Counted from the stretch's first letter, positions 17,501 through 26,425 are shown. The stretch: 45,182 bases of DNA from an uncultured Eubacteriales bacterium (GCA_958352815.1 CATWQA010000013.1:1-45182), one strand, 5' to 3'. Numbers and translations are program-made. Notes: generated by a model from the sequence alone, not told the origin.

Positions 17501-20335
17501 ACGGTTAAGTCTCTGACGGACGGGTTTGGTAATGTTGTGTCCCAAACCTATTTGAAGCATGGCGCCTCCACAATCCTTGATAAGAAAACCTATAAGTATG
17601 ACCTTGCGGGAAACGTCCTTGAAACCAAAGGCGGCAGAACCTATACCGAGAATTTGGGGGACTATACCACAAAAGCCGAGTATGACTTCCAAGGCAACCC
17701 CATAAAGACCTACAGAGCAGACGGCAGCAGCCAAACCAATACCTATGACAGTTACGGTAACCTTCTGTCCTCTACCGACTATCTGGGTAATACCACAACC
17801 TATACCTATGACAGGCTGAATAGGCAGATAAAAGTAACAGCTCCCTTTGATGACAGTCAGTCCTCAAAAACCATGACCTATTATGATAATAACGGTAACG
17901 TGGTTAAGACCAAGGAGCTTGTAAACGTGACAAATTCAGCTGAGGAGTATAGAACAACAGAGTATGAGTACGACAGCCGAAACCGCCTTGTGACAGTAAA
18001 GGTAAACGACGGAAGCCGTGATATCTATACTCAGTATGCCTATGATAACGCAGATAATCCGGTAAAGGTGGTAACGGGTCAGACGAGCAAGCTGTCAAAT
18101 CTGTACGGAGCAATCCCCGATGAGGCAACCTATACCAACTATGAGTATGACCGCTTCGGGAATGTGACAAAGGAGACAGACGCTTTGGGTAACAGTGAAT
18201 ATACGTACTATGACTGGCTGAGCCGCCCTACCGAGAATATAGATAAAAACGGAAACGGAACCCTGTATTCCTTTAATGCCTACGGAAGCATGACCTCCTG
18301 CATAAAAGAGGACGAAACCGTCACCAATACCTATAGTAAAAATAACCTGCTTGTGAAATCTCAAAAGGGTAATGATGTAATAACCTATACCTATGACGAT
18401 TTCGGAAACGTAAAAACCGAGAATAATAACGGGGTTATTAATACCTATACCTATGATGCAGACGGCAACAGAAAAACCTTTAACCAAAAGGAGGGGAATA
18501 CTACATATATAAACGCCTCGTATACCTATGATAACCTAAACCGCGTGACTAAAATTTCCCATTCAAACGGAATTTCCGCCAATTATACCTATGACGCAAA
18601 TGACCGCGTAATAGAGGAGGTGAATAATAATGTAGAAAATAAATATACCTATAACAAAGGCGGAACGTTGTTTAATATTACAACTACGTCAACTCTAAAT
18701 GACGTATTTGAGGGAACAGCAATATACCACGTGTATAGCTATAATTTGCTGGGTGAAATAACCAAAAAGATAAAAGCATCAATGGATTTTGATACTTTTG
18801 ACACTTTAAGAGCAGAGAGTACCTATACCTATGACGGTATAGGTCAGATGAAAAAGGAACTCAACGGGGATTATTACGGTTACGATAGGTGGTTCGCTTA
18901 TACATATGATACCAGAGGAAACAGAACCGGAATGCTTGACGATGACGACTATTATTATACAAGTTATACCTATGATAAGAATAATCGTCTGTTAAGCACA
19001 AGCGGATCAAGTGATTATTCCGCTGTTACCACGGTGACATATACATATGATAATAACGGAAACAGGTTGAGCAAGAATACCGATATGAGAAGAAAGACAG
19101 ACAATTCACAAACGTATTACGATACTCATACCTATACCTATGACGCGTCAAACAGGCTGACGGGCTATCAGTATTATAAGATGAACATATGGAGTGGATA
19201 TGAGGACGAACTGACGGCGACCTATACATATGACCCCTTGGGAAAGAGAAAGACATTTTTCTCAGATGAAACAACAACCAACTTTTATTGGGACGGAGAT
19301 AACATAGTTCGGGAAAAAGGTCCGGGAACAACCACATATTACAGAGGAAAAGACAGTATAATAGCGCAGATAAAGGACGGAACCAAGAATTATTATGTAT
19401 ACGATGGTCATGGTGATACCATAGCCTTGCTGGACTCAAACGGTTTCCTGACAGTGGAAGAAAAAACATATACGACATTCGGAAATGCTATGGAGAAATC
19501 ATTATATGTTCCGTTCCGGTATAACGGACAGTATTATGATAGCTATAGCGGTCTTTATTACCTCCGTAATCGCTACTATGACCCCGAACTAGGCAGATTT
19601 TTAACAGAAGATCCCTACTGGAACGCAAATAATATGATACACGGAGATAAACAGTATGGAGAGGGCGAAGCAAAAATACCTGATTATTCAGCTATTGCGC
19701 AGAGCTTAAATCTCTATGTGTATTGCATGAATGACCCTGTGAATAGAGCCGATCCAAGTGGCTTAATAAGCTGGCAGGAAGCTTCTAACATAATAAGAGA
19801 GAATGCTTGGGCAATAAAAAATGCGGGAGCTTATTACGGAGTTAATCCTGCTATATTGGCTGGTTGTATTTATACGGAACTTACATGGAATTACAATTGG
19901 GTAGATGAATTGACAGATTTACCACTATACTTTTTGGATACATCTATAGGCATAGCACAAGTGAAAGTCAGCACTGCTATTATGTTAGAGGATAGTGGAT
20001 ATATAGCAAAAACCGAGTTTAGTTACATTGTTGAAAACTTGTGGTATGCTCCCGGTGTCGGGTATGTCGAAGCAAACAATAGAAATCAAGCGGTTGCAAC
20101 AAGATTAACATCGCCATCAGAAAGTATAAATTATGCCGCTGCATATCTTTCTTATATTCAAGATTTATGGAGAGATGCATATCCACAAATTGATGGAAAA
20201 TCTGACATTTTGGGTACTTTGTACAATATAGGAGAATATGGTAGCAGAGGAATTAATTCAAATCCTGAATCAAGACCGTTTGGGGATAATGTGAAAAACG
20301 AGTATAATTATATGAGGGAGTTATTAGGAATATGA
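14582..20335 (+). CDS. Secreted Rhs/YD-repeat protein with lytic-transglycosylase-like tip
   Basis: This giant 1917-residue surface protein has a Sec signal peptide (1-27, ending AYA). An N-terminal beta-rich region of about 400 residues follows, then dozens of YD repeats (TYTYD-type units to about 1640), and the RHS core motif YYDSYSGLYYLRNRYYDPE just before DPSGL (about 1724-1728). The last ~190 residues are a variable tip: NPAILAGCIYTEL with a likely catalytic Glu, SIGIAQVKVSTA, a YAAAYLSYI helix and LYNIGEYGS. This is the pattern of lysozyme-fold lytic transglycosylases. It starts at GTG 14582 inside the preceding gene, and its stop overlaps the next ATG by 4 bases. YD shells encapsulate and deliver their tips; a contact-dependent wall-degrading toxin is the best reading. 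Confidence 0.88.
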   Translation: MNKLRIFIALLFAAGLICVGSTVAYASTSDALFEQSLVRNSIEQCGSSYEAPYVSSGDNVSLYDGNVNISEVDMSLPGKNGMDVNIIRTHYVNGAPGAYFGDDMRSSSVKILTSYVYPYTYTQNGVSKTAYVEFDCEEDIVDTFQTTATLLEKKIDRDDRGVIFYNYGVINSSGITMTRVKNQAPVALHYSLDELYRLRSTGDISIGYGWYITMPKVVKVNQTETSSGNTQRNTCTFTKDDGETLDFKFTRSYYEDEGWKLDTDNCTISEAGSPYSVEIFETLQAHSAGFSYDMKITDGGGKTYYFLFFNNNKEKLPVAITDRYGNVIRYTQNSDGSVTITDTFERLITVSSSGITVTKDNNSKSVQYILSRTNDPDRDPDGLLNCYSKYSFKVRKYNGSSYETTEYISHKSTIKFNNWQRKYYDKIEKIISPSNAVLEYTYEETPTVEKHASSMGLNHVSHRDYHITGSKAYEDGAEKLTKTYSFIQASPNGAFVTNRGKQVTVKESYDDGTKKDTYYDYDHLGRLYEEYFYQDRVKHSKQYIYSKSSFDYYNELSATTLLNMRKAYVKGTMSRYGSNIIDVSYNELNGRRQPTRTAEGERETLCTYDDNYGLLLSKTYPKDGGTTIKVENTMTADGKGIRTSRTYENGVSKFYDYYTYNSDGTVASVTRYPSSGTAVKTDYTYTYNADGSYTVSEKMNGVQNADGANVNVTTTKAYDWLGNLVSATDGNGYTTSYQYDALGRVKKQINPDGTSKNISYNVSQNSVTVTDENGNVTTSDYTPLGNLDKIYYDNNSNHVTAKVTYDNQNRMISESLYSEDGAPPTSENYTYDILGRVTSKTTKYNTTTLDTVSYAYEYGDGWITKGTSAFIDVPEGTTKIEVAYYSMTMGGMVKVLKNNKVECLKIGASYRSMAFGSADITGEEQITITQDGGTVYYRFLTGEDKENNISLLGGGASQTVTATYTGDSYYVKPTVKSLTDGFGNVVSQTYLKHGASTILDKKTYKYDLAGNVLETKGGRTYTENLGDYTTKAEYDFQGNPIKTYRADGSSQTNTYDSYGNLLSSTDYLGNTTTYTYDRLNRQIKVTAPFDDSQSSKTMTYYDNNGNVVKTKELVNVTNSAEEYRTTEYEYDSRNRLVTVKVNDGSRDIYTQYAYDNADNPVKVVTGQTSKLSNLYGAIPDEATYTNYEYDRFGNVTKETDALGNSEYTYYDWLSRPTENIDKNGNGTLYSFNAYGSMTSCIKEDETVTNTYSKNNLLVKSQKGNDVITYTYDDFGNVKTENNNGVINTYTYDADGNRKTFNQKEGNTTYINASYTYDNLNRVTKISHSNGISANYTYDANDRVIEEVNNNVENKYTYNKGGTLFNITTTSTLNDVFEGTAIYHVYSYNLLGEITKKIKASMDFDTFDTLRAESTYTYDGIGQMKKELNGDYYGYDRWFAYTYDTRGNRTGMLDDDDYYYTSYTYDKNNRLLSTSGSSDYSAVTTVTYTYDNNGNRLSKNTDMRRKTDNSQTYYDTHTYTYDASNRLTGYQYYKMNIWSGYEDELTATYTYDPLGKRKTFFSDETTTNFYWDGDNIVREKGPGTTTYYRGKDSIIAQIKDGTKNYYVYDGHGDTIALLDSNGFLTVEEKTYTTFGNAMEKSLYVPFRYNGQYYDSYSGLYYLRNRYYDPELGRFLTEDPYWNANNMIHGDKQYGEGEAKIPDYSAIAQSLNLYVYCMNDPVNRADPSGLISWQEASNIIRENAWAIKNAGAYYGVNPAILAGCIYTELTWNYNWVDELTDLPLYFLDTSIGIAQVKVSTAIMLEDSGYIAKTEFSYIVENLWYAPGVGYVEANNRNQAVATRLTSPSESINYAAAYLSYIQDLWRDAYPQIDGKSDILGTLYNIGEYGSRGINSNPESRPFGDNVKNEYNYMRELLGI
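17963..18519 (+). repeat. YD-repeat block duplicated in cassette 3
   Basis: These ~557 bases recur apparently unchanged at 23819-24375, offset 5856. Just before this block the displaced copy lacks 40 codons, in frame, that are present in the full-length gene. This is evidence of recent duplication or gene conversion. Confidence 0.8.
19130..19565 (+). repeat. YD-repeat/core block duplicated in cassette 4
   Basis: Positions 19130-19565 match 28161-28596, offset 9031. The match is virtually identical for the first ~310 bases and diverges towards the core. The copy begins at the ACCTATACCTATGAC YD micro-repeat. Confidence 0.8.
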
Positions 20336-20706
20336 AAACTATATTTGGTATTATAAAAATAATAATTATAGGTTTTTTGATCATTTGGATTGCTTCTTTA
20401 ATTTGGTGTCAGTTTTTAACCATTGCACATATTGATGAGTTTACGGAAAATACAGTGAGTGAATATCTGGATATGGCGAAAACAAAACATATTATCAAAT
20501 ATAATAACAACGAAGCAGTAATATATTGTATAGGCGAAGTATATGTCGGGGAAAAGAAAGTAAACCAATATGGTATGCAGATGTTTTATGTTAAAAATGG
20601 AGATGACTGGATAGAAGAAAAAGCATTTCCTGTTTGGTCGTCTACAGGAAGTGCCTCGGATGTCATCTGGCCATACTGGTGGCATTTCATATACGGAGGA
20701 TTTTAA
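20332..20706 (+). CDS. Candidate immunity protein, WWHFIYGGF type
   Basis: This 124-residue protein has an N-terminal membrane helix (about 8-30) and an outward-facing domain ending WPYWWHFIYGGF. Its ATG overlaps the rhs stop (ATGA), so it is made together with the Rhs tip, which is the classic position of a cognate immunity gene. Anchoring on the outer face fits protection against a wall-active toxin. A paralogue is encoded at 31166-31528. The family is unknown to me. Confidence 0.7.
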   Translation: MKTIFGIIKIIIIGFLIIWIASLIWCQFLTIAHIDEFTENTVSEYLDMAKTKHIIKYNNNEAVIYCIGEVYVGEKKVNQYGMQMFYVKNGDDWIEEKAFPVWSSTGSASDVIWPYWWHFIYGGF

Positions 20707-20756
20707 TAGCTGTATCATGTTTAGAGCATGAGCAATTGAGCAGGAAGGAATACATA

Positions 20757-21188
20757 ATGGCTAAGATAAAAAATATAGCGGTGATTACAGTAACATTTAT
20801 GATATGTGCAGCAACCGTGCTTTGGGCGGTTCCGCACCATGTTGTAACGAAAAAGCAAGCTGAAGATTTGGCATGTGAATATGTTATGTATAGAATGGAT
20901 AATCCCGAGCTTAAAATTGTAAGTGCGGAAACGGTCAGTACATACAGCGATAAAGGGCGTGATGCAAATAAAGATAATGTGTTAAAACAAATAATAAATT
21001 ATTTTAATCCGAAGCTGATATATTATTTAGTTGAAATTAAAACCAACATGTACGATTTTAAAATAAAAGTTGGCACATACAGTGGGTTTGTCTGGCCGGA
21101 CGAAGAAGGGCTTAGATGGGAAAAATCAACTCCTATAACAATTATTAAATACAACGGAAAAGAAATACCGTGTTATGCGGCATGGTAA
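20757..21188 (+). CDS. Exported PepSY-like small protein
   Basis: This 143-residue protein has an N-terminal signal or membrane helix (AVITVTFMICAATVLWAV). The domain that follows, with VTKKQAEDLACEYV, then YYLVEIKTNMYDFKIKVGTYSGFVW, follows the PepSY pattern of helix plus beta-strands with a terminal tG-x-v turn. PepSY domains are known as protease pro-region inhibitors, which suits an extracellular protector. GAAGGAA precedes the ATG. The upstream ~57 bases are nearly the same as 31523-31578. Immunity role is inferred from position. Confidence 0.6.
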   Translation: MAKIKNIAVITVTFMICAATVLWAVPHHVVTKKQAEDLACEYVMYRMDNPELKIVSAETVSTYSDKGRDANKDNVLKQIINYFNPKLIYYLVEIKTNMYDFKIKVGTYSGFVWPDEEGLRWEKSTPITIIKYNGKEIPCYAAW

Positions 21189-21207
21189 CTTTAAGGAGGC
21201 AGATTAG

Positions 21208-21537
21208 ATGATAAAACAACTTAAAAACAAAACCGTATACATATGTGTCTTGGTATATGCTGTTGTTTTGATAATTTCACTTATTATAAAAATACTGTTA
21301 CCGCAGCCCGATGGGAAAGATATTGAAAGATATGCGGAAAAGTACATAAAGGACAATAATATATATTCGGCACATTCAGTTGTATACTCAAGAGATTATA
21401 AGGATGGCGCGGCTGCGATTACCGGTATAGATGGGTGGCGTGTTTCGATAGAGGATGAAACAGGATTGATTCACGTTTATTACCACCCGTTTACAGGACG
21501 AATTATCAGAACAGAAAGAATTTCATACAATAAGTAA
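21208..21537 (+). CDS. Membrane-anchored PepSY-like small protein
   Basis: This 109-residue protein has one membrane helix (about 10-30) and an outside domain with GWRVSIEDETGLIHVYYHP and FTGRIIRTERI, again PepSY-like. AAGGAGG precedes the ATG. It is the last gene before the palindromic element that opens cassette 2. It may be an orphan immunity protein whose toxin has been lost; no closer family was recognised. Confidence 0.6.
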   Translation: MIKQLKNKTVYICVLVYAVVLIISLIIKILLPQPDGKDIERYAEKYIKDNNIYSAHSVVYSRDYKDGAAAITGIDGWRVSIEDETGLIHVYYHPFTGRIIRTERISYNK

Positions 21538-21547
21538 TCAATAGAAC

Positions 21548-21560
21548 ACAACAGGGCGGG
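21548..21560 (+). repeat. Half copy of the cassette-boundary palindrome
   Basis: CAACAGGGCGGG matches the right arm of the palindromic element found whole at 23676, 28064, 30088 and 43065. It starts about 11 bases after an immunity-type gene and just before rhs cassette 2. Confidence 0.65.
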
Positions 21561-21563
21561 TGA

Positions 21564-23252
21564 TTGCTAAAGCATGGATTTAATGCTAAAGTGTACGGAG
21601 CACTCCCCGATGAGGCAACCACCTATGACGCAAATGACCGCGTAACGCAGGAGGCACATGGAGTAATCACAACAGGGTATACGTATAATAAAGCGGGCTT
21701 GGTAACGGGAATGACCAATAGTAACGGGCTATATTATTACACTGCTTCATATTATCCTGATGGAAATATTGAATATATGGCTGAGAGAAGCGGTAATAGT
21801 TATGCCATAAGTGAAAGTAACTATGTCTATAATAAAATCGGTCAGTTAACATTTGAGTGGGGAGATAGAGTGGACTATGGCTACCAATATGACACAAGAG
21901 GCAACAGAACGTTCAGACGGGATTACATGGATTTATACGATGTAACCTATACGTATGATAAGAATAACAGATTAGTAAGCAGCGTAAAGGCGAATGACTG
22001 TGAGGAGGGATATACAACCCAAACAAACTATACATATGATAATAACGGAAATATGCTTAAAAGAATGTTTGAAAAGAGGACAGAAAATACCGATTTCCTT
22101 GTTTATAGGGATTATGATATCTACACCTACAACTGCTCAAATAATCTAAAGCGTCTTGTTTACGGATATGATAATTACAAGGAATCAGACCCTGATTATG
22201 AAGATAGTGACTGGTGGGACACAATTTATAAATATGACCCGCAGGGAAGAAGGAGCGCCAAAGGAGAGGGCGGAGTATATTACACATATATCCACTGGGA
22301 CGGAGATAATATAGTGCGTGAAAGCGGAGATCGTCAGATAACCTATCACAGAGGAAAGGACGATATAATAGCTCAATATAAAAACGGAACTATAAGCTAC
22401 TATGTATATAATATATACGGAGATACGAAACAGCTTATAAGCGGCAGCAGAAATGTTTTGAGGATATATATGTCAGACGGATTTGGAACCGCAAGATTTA
22501 CATACGGAACGGACAATGCAACAACTCCATTCCAATACAGAGGTCAGTATTATGACGAAGAAAGCGGTCTTTACTATCTCCGTAACCGTTACTATAACCC
22601 CGAGCTGGGCAGGTTTATTACGGAAGATCCATACTGGAACGCAAATAATATGATACACGGAGATGATAAGAATAACAAAAATGATAAATATGAGGATAAT
22701 AATGAAGATGAAAAGAGTGAAATAAAAATACCTGATTATGCCGCAATTGCTCAAAGCCTAAATCTTTACTTGTACTGTATAAATAATCCTTTAAGGTTTA
22801 TTGATCCTGCCGGAACTGTTGCGTACGAAGCGTTTAGAACGCTTGAAGAAGCAATTCGGGACTGGGCTTGGAATAATAGTGGATATACAAGAGTGACAGG
22901 AATAGAAAAAGGATCAGCTTTGTACGCATGGATAGGTGAGGACGGCAATGATTATTATTCATATACATGGTGTGATGTTGGTGGATATGGATATTGTGAT
23001 CCGCAGAGAGTTCAAAACGACAGACCTGATGGAACAATGCTGGTTGGCTATATTCATTCTCATTATGAATATCCTTATTTATCTAAACCGGATATTGATT
23101 TGGCGCATGATGGACAAACCAGTATATACATGGTATTTGTTGAAAATGGAAAAGGTTTTGTTGATGCCTACAGGCGACGTAGTAACGGAGGATATCAACT
23201 GACTGAGAATATTTATGAAATTAAAGGCTACAAACCATATACGCCTTGGTAA
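21564..23252 (+). CDS. Displaced rhs cassette with JAMM/DUF4329-like tip
   Basis: This open frame of 562 codons lacks the Rhs N-terminus. After a short FNAKVYG leader it enters YD repeats, the RHS core YYDEESGLYYLRNRYYNPE, the DPYWNANNMIHGD linker and DPAGT (about 414). The ~145-residue tip has GYIHSHYEYPYLSKPDID: H498, H500, S507 and D510 match the JAMM zinc-peptidase signature HxH...SxxD, as in DUF4329 toxins. There is no ribosome site or convincing start (the frame opens with TTG), so it is a silent reservoir cassette unless recombined into the full-length gene. Bases 21621-22622 are near-copies of 24443-25444. Confidence 0.75.
   Translation: MLKHGFNAKVYGALPDEATTYDANDRVTQEAHGVITTGYTYNKAGLVTGMTNSNGLYYYTASYYPDGNIEYMAERSGNSYAISESNYVYNKIGQLTFEWGDRVDYGYQYDTRGNRTFRRDYMDLYDVTYTYDKNNRLVSSVKANDCEEGYTTQTNYTYDNNGNMLKRMFEKRTENTDFLVYRDYDIYTYNCSNNLKRLVYGYDNYKESDPDYEDSDWWDTIYKYDPQGRRSAKGEGGVYYTYIHWDGDNIVRESGDRQITYHRGKDDIIAQYKNGTISYYVYNIYGDTKQLISGSRNVLRIYMSDGFGTARFTYGTDNATTPFQYRGQYYDEESGLYYLRNRYYNPELGRFITEDPYWNANNMIHGDDKNNKNDKYEDNNEDEKSEIKIPDYAAIAQSLNLYLYCINNPLRFIDPAGTVAYEAFRTLEEAIRDWAWNNSGYTRVTGIEKGSALYAWIGEDGNDYYSYTWCDVGGYGYCDPQRVQNDRPDGTMLVGYIHSHYEYPYLSKPDIDLAHDGQTSIYMVFVENGKGFVDAYRRRSNGGYQLTENIYEIKGYKPYTPW
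21621..22622 (+). repeat. YD/core block shared by cassettes 2 and 3
   Basis: About 1 kb matches 24443-25444 at constant offset 2822 with no indels. The two copies diverge sharply right after the RHS core, where the toxin tips begin. Confidence 0.8.
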
Positions 23253-23272
23253 AAGAATAGGAGGTAAATGTA

Positions 23273-23656
23273 ATGAAAAGAATGATTATAACAGTATGTA
23301 TAATATGTATAGCATTATTGGCAGGATGCGGCAGCGGAGTAAAGTATGAATATGTGGACGATTTGCCAAGGGCAACTTATTCTCTTGATATTGTTGACAA
23401 AACTGCTATTGAATATGAGATTACGCCTGACGTTGCCGCAAGTATAGCGAGAGCTGTTTTTATCAATATCCATGGGGAACAGTATGTAAACGAAAGGGAA
23501 TTGACGGTATACGATAACACAGAACTTCTTGAAGATATTGAAAAGTATGGTGAGTTTTATGAGGTGGGTCTAAACAAGCCTAACTATACCGATGGAGAGT
23601 TTATTGCAATAAGCAAGATTGACGGCAGAATTTTAAAGGTCTATTGGTTCGGGTAA
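23273..23656 (+). CDS. Lipoprotein, NTF2-fold-like immunity protein
   Basis: This 127-residue lipoprotein has a signal peptide with lipobox LLAGC (Cys about 19). The domain ITPDVAASIARAVF, then EFYEVGLN and FIAISKIDGRILKVYW, resembles NTF2-fold immunity proteins of polymorphic toxin systems. AGGAGG precedes the ATG by a good distance and the JAMM-type cassette ends 20 bases upstream, so it is the likely antidote to that tip. Anchoring on the outer membrane face fits an extracellular target. A 42-base piece of the same 3' end survives at 33324-33365. Confidence 0.7.
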   Translation: MKRMIITVCIICIALLAGCGSGVKYEYVDDLPRATYSLDIVDKTAIEYEITPDVAASIARAVFINIHGEQYVNERELTVYDNTELLEDIEKYGEFYEVGLNKPNYTDGEFIAISKIDGRILKVYWFG

Positions 23657-23675
23657 GAGATATACAGATTAATAT

Positions 23676-23730
23676 GCCCGCCCGTGCGCTTGGGGGAAGG
23701 GCAAGCGCAACAGGGCGGGCGATCGCCAAA
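23676..23730 (+). repeat. Cassette-boundary palindromic element
   Basis: GCCCGCCC and GGGCGGGC arms flank an inner GCGCTTG/CAAGCGC pair, giving a long GC-rich hairpin followed by GATCGCCAAAC. It starts 19 bases after the immunity stop. The conserved leader FNAKVYG follows and runs in frame into YD repeats. Confidence 0.8.
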
Positions 23731-26305
23731 CCATGAGTTTAATGCTAAAGTATATGGGCGTGACAGTACCACAACCTATACCTATGACAGGCTGAACAGG
23801 CAGATAAAGGTGACGGCATATGAGTACGACAGCCGAAACCGCCTTGTGACAGTAAAGGTAAACGACGGAAGCCGTGATATCTATACTCAGTATGCCTATG
23901 ATAACGCAGATAATCCGGTAAAGGTGGTAACGGGTCAGACGAGCAAGCTGTCAAATCTGTACGGAGCAATCCCCGATGAGGCAACCTATACCAACTATGA
24001 GTATGACCGCTTCGGGAATGTGACAAAGGAGACAGACGCTTTGGGTAACAGTGAATATACGTACTATGACTGGCTGAGCCGCCCTACCGAGAATATAGAT
24101 AAAAACGGAAACGGAACCCTGTATTCCTTTAATGCCTACGGAAGCATGACCTCCTGCATAAAAGAGGACGAAACCGTCACCAATACCTATAGTAAAAATA
24201 ACCTGCTTGTGAAATCTCAAAAGGGTAATGATGTAATAACCTATACCTATGACGATTTCGGAAACGTAAAAACCGAGAATAATAACGGGGTTATTAATAC
24301 CTATACCTATGATGCAGACGGCAACAGAAAAACCTTTAACCAAAAGGAGGGGAATACTACATATATAAATGCCTTATATACCTATGATAACCTAAACCGC
24401 ATGACTAGGGTGTACCATTCAAACGGAAATTACGCCAATTATACCTATGACGCAAATGACCGCGTAATAGAGGAGGCACATGGAGTAATCACAACAGGGT
24501 ATACGTATAACAAAGCGGGCTTAGTAACGGGAATGACAAATAGTAACGGACTCTATTATTACACTGCTTCATATTATCCTGATGGAAATATTGAATATAT
24601 GGCTGAGAGAAGCGGTAATAGTTATGCCATAAGTGAAAGTAACTATGTCTATAATAAAATCGGTCAGTTAACATTTGAGTGGGGAGATAGAGTGGACTAT
24701 GGCTACCAATATGACACAAGAGGCAACAGAACGTTCAGACGGGATTACATGGATTTATACGATGTAACCTATACGTATGATAAGAATAACAGATTAGTAA
24801 GCAGCGTAAAGGCGAATGACTGTGAGGAGGGATATACAACCCAAACAAACTATACATATGATAATAACGGAAATATGCTTAAGAGAACATATGAAAAACG
24901 GACGGAAAATACCAATTTCCTGGTATATAGAGACAGCGATAAATATTATTACAATTGTTCAAATAATCTAAAGCGTCATGTTTACGGATATGATAATTAC
25001 ACCGAAGCAGACCCCGATTATGAAGATAGTGACTGGTGGGACACAATTTATAAATATGACCCACAGGGAAGAAGAAGCGCCAAAGGAGAGGGCGGAAAGT
25101 ATTATACGTATATCCACTGGGACGGAGATAATATAGTGCGTGAAAGCGGAGATCGTCAGATAACCTATCACAGAGGAAAGGAAGATATAATAGCTCAAAA
25201 TAAAAACGGAACCATAAGCTACTATGTATATAATATATACGGAGATACGAAACAGCTTATAGACGGCAGCAGAAATGTTTTGAGGACATATATGTCAGAC
25301 GGATTTGGAACCGCAAGATTTACATACGGAACGGACGGAGCAACAACTCCATTCCAATACAGAGGTCAGTACTATGACGAAGAAAGCGGTCTGTATTACC
25401 TCCGAAACCGCTACTATAACCCCGAACTGGGCAGATTTTTAACAGTAGACCCTGCAAAAGACGGACTTAACTGGTATATCTACTGCAATAACGACCCGGT
25501 GAACTTCGTTGACCCATGGGGACTTTACAGTCTGCGTGATTATTGTGAAAACGTTGATGATTTGTCATCTTCAACACGTGATCTAATGAGATCAGCTATA
25601 GATGCAAAGATGGACGGCTTCTTAAGTTATGAAAATATGCTAAGAAATATAGTGTCAAACGGTGGAATAATACCTGAAGACAAGAAACTTGATGCCGTTA
25701 GTGTGTTAATGAATGCAAATAACATAAATGTTACAGCTTATATGTACATTTATGGAACAGCGGCTGATGCGGAGGTTGGAAATACTGGATATACATATAC
25801 AGATTTGGCAGTGACAGGCATTGAATCATATTGGAGTTTAAAATTTGGAGACACTTATTTTTCGGTTAATGTTATCACACAAGATGATGGTATTCATAAA
25901 CGCTTAGAAATGAATATTTCATATGAACTTAATAGAACGAAAACTAAAATGGGTGCTAAAGGAAGACCAATGGAAATAAAAATAAATCCGTTTATATGGG
26001 ATTACACTGCTAATCAAAAAAATGAACAATTGCTGCTAAATGAATACATTGCAAATAGAAAATATGATTTTGCACATGAGTTTGGGCACTCTGCGTTTGG
26101 ATTAAATGATGTATACGATACAGGGATTAGAAATGTTAGGACATTAATGGGTAATCCATATACTGTTGATAGTGCTTACCCAATAGACATTGCTATTGTT
26201 TTGCAGAATTATGTAATGAGCAATTTTAAAAATAGCATTAATTATCAAGATAATTTAAATCTCCTAAGTAAGTACTCACCCGGTTGGAGGATTGTTGGAA
26301 ATTGA
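23684..26305 (+). CDS. Displaced rhs cassette with metzincin-like zinc protease tip
   Basis: This open frame of 873 codons lacks the Rhs N-terminus. It opens with GTG inside the palindromic element and has no ribosome site. YD repeats follow that match the full-length gene, then cassette 2, then the RHS core and a DPAKDGLNWYIYCN linker to DPWGL (about 610). The ~259-residue tip carries AHEFGHSAFGLND: H798, E799, H802 and D809 fit HExxHxxGxxD, and TLMGNPY downstream looks like a Met-turn. This indicates a metzincin-type metallopeptidase. It is probably a silent reservoir of an alternative toxin end. Confidence 0.75.
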   Translation: MRLGEGQAQQGGRSPNHEFNAKVYGRDSTTTYTYDRLNRQIKVTAYEYDSRNRLVTVKVNDGSRDIYTQYAYDNADNPVKVVTGQTSKLSNLYGAIPDEATYTNYEYDRFGNVTKETDALGNSEYTYYDWLSRPTENIDKNGNGTLYSFNAYGSMTSCIKEDETVTNTYSKNNLLVKSQKGNDVITYTYDDFGNVKTENNNGVINTYTYDADGNRKTFNQKEGNTTYINALYTYDNLNRMTRVYHSNGNYANYTYDANDRVIEEAHGVITTGYTYNKAGLVTGMTNSNGLYYYTASYYPDGNIEYMAERSGNSYAISESNYVYNKIGQLTFEWGDRVDYGYQYDTRGNRTFRRDYMDLYDVTYTYDKNNRLVSSVKANDCEEGYTTQTNYTYDNNGNMLKRTYEKRTENTNFLVYRDSDKYYYNCSNNLKRHVYGYDNYTEADPDYEDSDWWDTIYKYDPQGRRSAKGEGGKYYTYIHWDGDNIVRESGDRQITYHRGKEDIIAQNKNGTISYYVYNIYGDTKQLIDGSRNVLRTYMSDGFGTARFTYGTDGATTPFQYRGQYYDEESGLYYLRNRYYNPELGRFLTVDPAKDGLNWYIYCNNDPVNFVDPWGLYSLRDYCENVDDLSSSTRDLMRSAIDAKMDGFLSYENMLRNIVSNGGIIPEDKKLDAVSVLMNANNINVTAYMYIYGTAADAEVGNTGYTYTDLAVTGIESYWSLKFGDTYFSVNVITQDDGIHKRLEMNISYELNRTKTKMGAKGRPMEIKINPFIWDYTANQKNEQLLLNEYIANRKYDFAHEFGHSAFGLNDVYDTGIRNVRTLMGNPYTVDSAYPIDIAIVLQNYVMSNFKNSINYQDNLNLLSKYSPGWRIVGN

Positions 26306-26425
26306 TGAAATAGGTTACATTTTAGTGTATCAAAATAAACTTCTGCCTTCCCATATAGACTATGGTATATTTTATATCCAAATTAGGCATCCTTATTACA
26401 ACATAACATAAAGGAGTATGTAAAA

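Noticed and set aside
16301..18487. Long antisense frames inside the rhs gene (for example 190, 142 and 130 codons)
   Set aside because: They mirror the Tyr/Asp/Gly codon bias of the YD repeats, and identical antisense frames reappear wherever the block is duplicated. They have no ribosome sites.
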